Source: an uncultured Bacteroidota bacterium (lineage in GTDB: Bacteria > Bacteroidota > Bacteroidia > Flavobacteriales > Schleiferiaceae). Taken from it: a stretch of DNA of 9,143 nt. The stretch spans positions 1 through 9,143 of the forward strand of contig CAJXMS010000071.1 of NCBI GenBank assembly GCA_913056475.1, in the 5' to 3' direction. Shown piece by piece: positions 5,113 through 9,143 of this stretch. The notes under the pieces are model-generated. The model was not told the DNA's origin, did not search any database, and saw only the letters and a list, made by a program, of their open reading frames with translations. Position numbers and translations under genes: made by a program. Position 1 is the first letter of the stretch; each line of letters starts with the position of its first letter.

Positions 5113-7167
5113 ATGCGTTATATCTTTTCCCTTGCTATGGCCTTCCAGATGGCCTTTTCTCTTTCCGCCCAAGAAGCCCACGATTGGTGCTACAGCGACG
5201 AAATCCTGGCCCAAAGAATGGCAGATGACCCTTCCCTGGTCCAGGAAATAGCCCAGACCAATGCCGCGCTGAAACAAACACCGGCCGCCAAAACCCAGGG
5301 CACGGTGTACCAAATACCGGTGGTTTTTCACGTGGTATATGCCTCGGAAGCCGATAACATCTCCGTAGCCCAGATCAAGGACGGACTCCGGGTACTCAAC
5401 GAAGATTTTCGCCGCCTGAATGCCGATACCAGCCAAACGCGCAACGCCTTTAAAGGGGATGCTACCGATGTGGAGATCGAATTTGTGCTGGCCCGAAAAG
5501 ACCCCCAGGGCAACTGTACCGATGGCATTACCCGAACGAAGTCTATGCGCTCCCTCACGGGCGATAACAGCGTGAAAGACCTCATTAACTGGGACAACTC
5601 CCGGTACTACAATATCTGGGTGACCCGCCGGGTCCGCAGCACGAGCCGGGGCAGTTCCGGCGGCGTGATCCTGGGCTACTCCAGTTTTCCCCGCAATGGC
5701 AATCAAAGTTATCGCAATGACGGAACGGTAATCCGGCACGACGAAGTGGGCACCATCGGTACGGCCGTGACCGATGGCCGCACCCTAACCCACGAAACGG
5801 GGCATTATCTGGCGCTTTTTCACCCCTTCCAGGGAGGCTGCTTTGGCGGCGATCAGGTGAGCGATACACCGCCTGTTTCCGCGGCCAATTACGGCTGTGA
5901 CCTCAGCACCAACTCCTGCTCTAATGACAATCCCGACCGCAAAGACCAGATCGAGAATTATATGGACTATTCCAGCTGTCAAAATATGTTTACCCAGGGG
6001 CAAAAAACCCGGATGCGCAACGTGCTCACCAACAGCAATCTGCGCGGCGGAATTGTAAGCAATGGCAACCTTAATTTCACGGGCGTCAACAACCCGCCTA
6101 CCTGCCCTCCTAAGGCCAAGGTAGGCATGGCCCGCCGCTACGGATGCACCGGAGCGCCCATTACCTTTAGTGATGCATCGGAAGAGGGAAGCGCTACGAG
6201 CTGGGAGTGGCAGTTTGAAAGGGGGACGCCGGCCACTTCTACCGCCCCCAATCCCAGTGTGACCTACCAGCAGCCCGGCAACTGGGACGTTACCCTCATA
6301 GCCAGCAACAGCGCCGGCACGGATACCCTCTACCTGCCCGATTACGTAGACGTAAAAGCGAAACAGCAACCCTTCTTTGACCGGGAATGGCGCAATAGCT
6401 TCGAGTACTTCAGCCAGCTCCCCTTCTCCTACACTACCGTAGACCGGGGAAATAACGGCACTTTTTACGTCTTCCAGCGCGCCGGCTCGGAGGGCAATCA
6501 ATGCTTGCGGGTAGACAAAACCCCCAATCTGCCCGGCGAGGTAGATGAACTGATCTCTCCGGCCATCAAAACCAAAAATGGTCAGGACCTCTTCCTCTTT
6601 TTTGATTATGCCTACGTAGCCCAGCGTACGGACAATGATGCCCAGCTCCAGGTCCTGGCCTCCCGCGATTGTGGCGAAAACTGGCTGCTGCGCCGCACCA
6701 TTAACAGTGGCCGCCTGCGCACGGCCGCCAACCAAGGCGGCAATTTTGTGCCCGGTAATAACCAATGGTTTACCGAGATCATCCCTTTTGACGCCTATGT
6801 ACAGGACGATCCTATTCTGATCAAATTCCGCTTCGAGAGTGGCGGGGGCAATCACTTTTACCTCGACAATATCCGTTTTGGCGAAGGCCGTTCCGTAGGC
6901 CTCCCCGAGACCGCCGGTAGCAGCGCCCTCCGCGTTTACCCCAATCCGGCCCAGGAGACCCTTACCATCGAAAACCAAACCACCAATGATGCCCCCCTAC
7001 AGCTCCGCATCAGCGATCTCCAGGGCCGCGAGCTGCTCACCCGTGAAATTACTGACGACCCCCAAAACCACCACACCATAAAGCACGACTTGCCCAGCGG
7101 CCTCTATCTCCTTGAGCTGCGCAGCGCCGAGCACCGGCACAGCCAGAAGCTCCGCATCCAGCGCTAG
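5113..7167 (+). CDS. Secreted M43-family (pappalysin-like) zinc metalloprotease with PKD and T9SS sorting domains
   Basis: This 684-residue protein is a predicted extracellular or surface metalloprotease. A signal peptide (about 1-20, core FSLAMAFQMAFSLSA) precedes a short propeptide-like region. The catalytic domain (about 65-315) begins with the family-typical YQIPVVFHVVY (66-76), carries the zinc motif HETGHYLALFH (227-237; three His ligands, Glu228 as base) and the Met-turn ENYMDYS (281-287). Cys243, 262, 269 and 289 are spaced like the two disulfides of ulilysin-type M43 enzymes. The usual Gly of HExxHxxGxxH is Ala234. A PKD-like domain follows (about 340-415, with WDVTLIASNSAG), then a jelly-roll-like beta-sandwich ending FYLDNIRFG (about 420-590). 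The type IX secretion C-terminal domain occupies about 603-684, with VYPNP (608-612) and SGLYLLEL (662-669). It is a single-gene unit. Substrate unknown; nutrient protein breakdown is the likely role. Confidence 0.93.
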   Translation: MRYIFSLAMAFQMAFSLSAQEAHDWCYSDEILAQRMADDPSLVQEIAQTNAALKQTPAAKTQGTVYQIPVVFHVVYASEADNISVAQIKDGLRVLNEDFRRLNADTSQTRNAFKGDATDVEIEFVLARKDPQGNCTDGITRTKSMRSLTGDNSVKDLINWDNSRYYNIWVTRRVRSTSRGSSGGVILGYSSFPRNGNQSYRNDGTVIRHDEVGTIGTAVTDGRTLTHETGHYLALFHPFQGGCFGGDQVSDTPPVSAANYGCDLSTNSCSNDNPDRKDQIENYMDYSSCQNMFTQGQKTRMRNVLTNSNLRGGIVSNGNLNFTGVNNPPTCPPKAKVGMARRYGCTGAPITFSDASEEGSATSWEWQFERGTPATSTAPNPSVTYQQPGNWDVTLIASNSAGTDTLYLPDYVDVKAKQQPFFDREWRNSFEYFSQLPFSYTTVDRGNNGTFYVFQRAGSEGNQCLRVDKTPNLPGEVDELISPAIKTKNGQDLFLFFDYAYVAQRTDNDAQLQVLASRDCGENWLLRRTINSGRLRTAANQGGNFVPGNNQWFTEIIPFDAYVQDDPILIKFRFESGGGNHFYLDNIRFGEGRSVGLPETAGSSALRVYPNPAQETLTIENQTTNDAPLQLRISDLQGRELLTREITDDPQNHHTIKHDLPSGLYLLELRSAEHRHSQKLRIQR

Positions 7168-7203
7168 GCTCAGGCTTCTCTGCTGAGGCCTGGCGGCCAA
7201 ATG

Positions 7204-7231
7204 AGCCCTGCCCGGCGGGTGGGTTTTTCTT
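7204..7231 (+). terminator. Possible weak terminator just after the protease gene
   Basis: AGCCC, a bulged T, then GCCC (7204-7213) can pair with GGGTGGGTT (7217-7225) around a three-base loop, with G-U pairs, followed by TTTCTTT. The stem is imperfect; it may be an accessory to the stronger hairpin ten bases downstream. Confidence 0.3.
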
Positions 7232-7240
7232 TAAGAGCAT

Positions 7241-7285
7241 AAAAAATCCGCGAAAGCGCAGCAGAGCGTTTTCGCGGATTTTTTT
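7241..7285. terminator. Strong bidirectional terminator between the protease gene and sucB
   Basis: Arms 7241-7259 and 7266-7284 pair over 19 positions with a single G-T wobble, around the six-base loop AGCAGA. The GC-rich inner stem is flanked by A6 on the left and T7 on the right, so both strands give a stem followed by a U-tract. It lies between the convergent protease gene (stop at 7167) and sucB (stop at 7335), and should terminate both. Confidence 0.9.
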
Positions 7286-7334
7286 GATTTGTCCAGACCC
7301 GTTTTAGAAGCCTGAGAGGGGAATGAAGGGAAGC

Positions 7335-8609
7335 TTAAATTTCCAGGGCGCGTTTTACCACGTCATCGCCTCCCATGAGGAGTTCCTGGGGGTTTTCCAG
7401 TGCTTCTTTCACGGCTACCAGGAAGCCTACCGATTCCCGTCCATCTATAACGCGGTGATCGTAACTCAGCGCTACGTACATGATGGGTCGCACATCGATT
7501 TTCCCATCGATGGCCACGGGCCGTTCCACGATATTGTGCATCCCCAGAATAGCACTCTGGGGGGGATTAATGATGGGGGTAGAGAGCATGGAGCCAAACA
7601 CGCCCCCGTTGGTAATGGTGAAAGTACCGCCGGTCATTTCGTCCAGGGTGATCTCCCCGTCGCGTACGCGAATGGCGAGGCGCTTGATCTCTTTTTCGAT
7701 ACCGGCAAAGCTCATCTGCTCGGCGTTGCGCAGTACAGGTACCATCAAACCTTTGGGCCCACTCACGGCAATGCTCACATCGGCATAGTCATAACTGACC
7801 AGCTCATCACCGTCTATCATGCTGTTTACCTGGGGAAACTCCTTCAGGGCCCGCGTTACCGCTTTGGTAAAGAAACTCATGAAGCCCAGACTTACGCCGT
7901 GCTTTTCTTTAAAGGCTTCCTTGTGCTGAGCGCGCAAGTCAAAGATGGGTTTCATATCCACCTCGTTAAAGGTGGTAAGCATGGCGGTTTCGTTTTTAAC
8001 GGAAACCAGTCGCTGGGCCAGTTTGCGCCTTAGCGAGCTCATGCGTTTACGCTCTACGGGCCGTTCGCTGGCGGTGGGGGTTCCCATGGAAGCCTCCGCC
8101 TTTACCGCGTCATCTTTGGTTATGCGTCCATCACGCCCGGTGCCCTTGACCTCTTCCGGCTTCATGCCTTTCTCATCGAGGATTTTGCGGGCCGCCGGGG
8201 AGGCAGCGCCGCTGGCATAGGATTCTTTTTGGGGCTTTTGGGATTCTTTTTCCGCTGAAGCCTGGGGCGCCGCCTCTTTTTGCGGGGCGCTTTCTTTAGG
8301 GGCTTCTTTGGCGGGCTTCGCTTCCGGGGCAGCTTCTTTCTTTTCGCTTTTACCGCCGCCTCCTTCGGGCGCCTTGGCGTCGGTATCAATGGTGGCGATC
8401 ACCTGCCCCACCTCTACGGCGTCTCCTTCTTCGGCTTTAAGGGAAATAACCCCCGCCTCGTCAGCCGGGAGGGCCAGGGTAGCTTTGTCGGAGTCCAGCT
8501 CCGCCACTTCTTGATCGGCTTCTACGTAGTCCCCATCGCTAACCAGCCAAGAAGCGATTTCCACTTCGGATACGGATTCACCTGGGGAAGGAACTTTAAC
8601 TTCTATCAT
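7335..8609 (-). CDS. sucB: 2-oxoglutarate dehydrogenase E2, dihydrolipoyllysine succinyltransferase
   Basis: E2 is the core of the 2-oxoglutarate dehydrogenase complex in the TCA cycle; it takes the succinyl group from E1 on a lipoyl arm and transfers it to CoA. The 424 residues match the family. One lipoyl domain (about 2-76) carries the modified lysine in ELDSDKATLAL (Lys42). A flexible Ala/Pro/Lys/Glu linker (about 77-130) leads to the E3-binding domain (about 134-170, SPAARKILDEKG and GTGRDGRITKDD). The acyltransferase domain (about 185-424) ends with the catalytic SYDHRVIDG (382-390; His385, Asp389). The EVDM (216-219) and catalytic-domain sequence fit succinyl rather than acetyl E2, and the adjacent sucA confirms it. 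The ATG at 8607-8609 begins directly at the lipoyl domain. It follows sucA by 25 bases, so they share a transcript. Confidence 0.97.
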   Translation of the reverse strand: MIEVKVPSPGESVSEVEIASWLVSDGDYVEADQEVAELDSDKATLALPADEAGVISLKAEEGDAVEVGQVIATIDTDAKAPEGGGGKSEKKEAAPEAKPAKEAPKESAPQKEAAPQASAEKESQKPQKESYASGAASPAARKILDEKGMKPEEVKGTGRDGRITKDDAVKAEASMGTPTASERPVERKRMSSLRRKLAQRLVSVKNETAMLTTFNEVDMKPIFDLRAQHKEAFKEKHGVSLGFMSFFTKAVTRALKEFPQVNSMIDGDELVSYDYADVSIAVSGPKGLMVPVLRNAEQMSFAGIEKEIKRLAIRVRDGEITLDEMTGGTFTITNGGVFGSMLSTPIINPPQSAILGMHNIVERPVAIDGKIDVRPIMYVALSYDHRVIDGRESVGFLVAVKEALENPQELLMGGDDVVKRALEI

Positions 8610-8634
8610 AATTTTTTAGGGCCTAAGGGATTGC

Positions 8635-9143
8635 TTAAACATTGAGGATTTCAGAGAGTAGTTTTTCTTGCCGGTCCATGGCGAGCTGGGCGGAACCTGC
8701 CGCGGGGCTGGCACTGGGGTCTTGGGCCAGTATGCCGTTCAGTTTATGGGGGAAATGCTGGGCTATAAACCAGGCCGCGCCCATGTTGCCCGGTTCTTCT
8801 TGCGCCCAGTAGAGCTCCACGTTTTTGGGGTAGCGCTTGAGCACCTGCTGGATGCCTTTTTCGTTAAGGGGGTAAAGCTGTTCCATGCGAATGAAAGCCC
8901 GGTCTTCCGGGAAATGATCGTCGCGCTGTTTGTCCAGGTCGTAGTAGAGCTTACCACTGAGAAAAACGAGCTTTTTCACCTTTTTGGGCTCCTCGATCCG
9001 GGGGTCATCCATTACTTCCTGGAAGCGGCCCCCGGCCATATCTTCGAGTGGAGATACCACTTTGGGATGGCGCAGGAGGCTTTTGGGGGTCATCACCACC
9101 AGCGGCTTGCGGAAGGGGCGTACCATTTGGCGGCGCAGCAAGT
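8635..9143 (-). CDS. sucA: 2-oxoglutarate dehydrogenase E1 component, C-terminal part (cut by window edge)
   Basis: This is the last 168 or so residues of the thiamine-diphosphate E1 subunit, which decarboxylates 2-oxoglutarate and passes succinyl to E2. The frame is open to the right edge, so the 5' part lies outside. Recognisable family features are RRQMVRPFRKPLVVMTPKSL near the edge, the KVKKLVFLSGKLYYDL strand, the RMEQLYPL motif, and WAQEEPGNMGAAWFI, all typical of the C-terminal domain of SucA. The terminal segment ends PSASPAAGSAQLA and LSEILNV, close to the family's usual SAAPATGS ending. It lies just upstream of sucB on the same strand. No anomaly is visible in the portion present. 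Confidence 0.95.
   Translation of the reverse strand, partial: LLRRQMVRPFRKPLVVMTPKSLLRHPKVVSPLEDMAGGRFQEVMDDPRIEEPKKVKKLVFLSGKLYYDLDKQRDDHFPEDRAFIRMEQLYPLNEKGIQQVLKRYPKNVELYWAQEEPGNMGAAWFIAQHFPHKLNGILAQDPSASPAAGSAQLAMDRQEKLLSEILNV

Noticed and set aside
5785..6978. A 397-codon open frame antisense to the protease gene
   Set aside because: Its hydrophobic, Gly/Val/Ala-rich translation has no family features, and the opposite strand has a clear M43/PKD/T9SS protein. It is a by-product of GC-rich codon use.
7323..8033. A 236-codon plus-strand frame antisense to sucB
   Set aside because: It lies opposite the catalytic domain of a certain E2 gene, has no recognisable motif, and starts within the terminator-proximal gap without a promoter-like element.
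1..9143. Search by eye for CRISPR arrays, tRNA genes, tandem repeats, complete insertion sequences, toxin-antitoxin or defence genes
   Set aside because: None was found; apart from the edge segment and the small secreted-protein gene, the window is filled by recognisable core genes and one secreted protease.

Overview
The window reads as ordinary housekeeping chromosome of a member of the Bacteroidota. The evidence is: promoter elements of the TAnnTTTG type, no recognisable Shine-Dalgarno motifs before the starts I checked, a secreted protease ending in a type IX secretion sorting domain, and the gene order rplM-rpsI-rpsB-tsf-pyrH-frr. A moderately GC-rich genome with a long acidic/basic tail on S2 could fit the Saprospiria (Lewinella-like bacteria), but that finer placement is only a guess.

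Left part (1-4880, mostly minus strand, to be read from right to left). A promoter near 4848-4880 drives rplM (L13) and rpsI (S9), followed by rpsB (S2, with a tail of about 107 residues) and tsf (EF-Ts). A terminator at 1804-1831 ends this unit. A small plus-strand gene for a putative secreted protein (1413-1736), with its own candidate promoter and terminator, sits between tsf and pyrH. pyrH (UMP kinase) restarts from a good -7 element at 1203-1210 and is followed by frr (ribosome recycling factor). frr is cut short: it is family-like to about residue 76, then runs into about 120 bases of roughly 28% GC sequence at the window's left edge and stops.

Middle (4881-7334). A 323-base intergenic region holds divergent promoters for rplM (minus) and for a 684-residue secreted M43-type metalloprotease (plus). 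The protease has a signal peptide, zinc motif, Met-turn, PKD-like domain, beta-sandwich and T9SS C-terminal domain. It is followed by a strong 19-pair hairpin with A and T tracts on both sides, which can end transcription of the two convergent genes facing it.

Right part (7335-9143, minus strand). This is the 2-oxoglutarate dehydrogenase pair: the 3' end of sucA (E1), cut by the window edge, then complete sucB (E2) 25 bases downstream.

I see no CRISPR array, tRNA, rRNA, complete insertion sequence or defence cassette. No new multi-gene system is evident. The points most worth a second look are the broken end of the normally essential frr, the orphan secreted protein inside the translation-gene cluster, the S2 tail, and the hairpin in the rplM leader.
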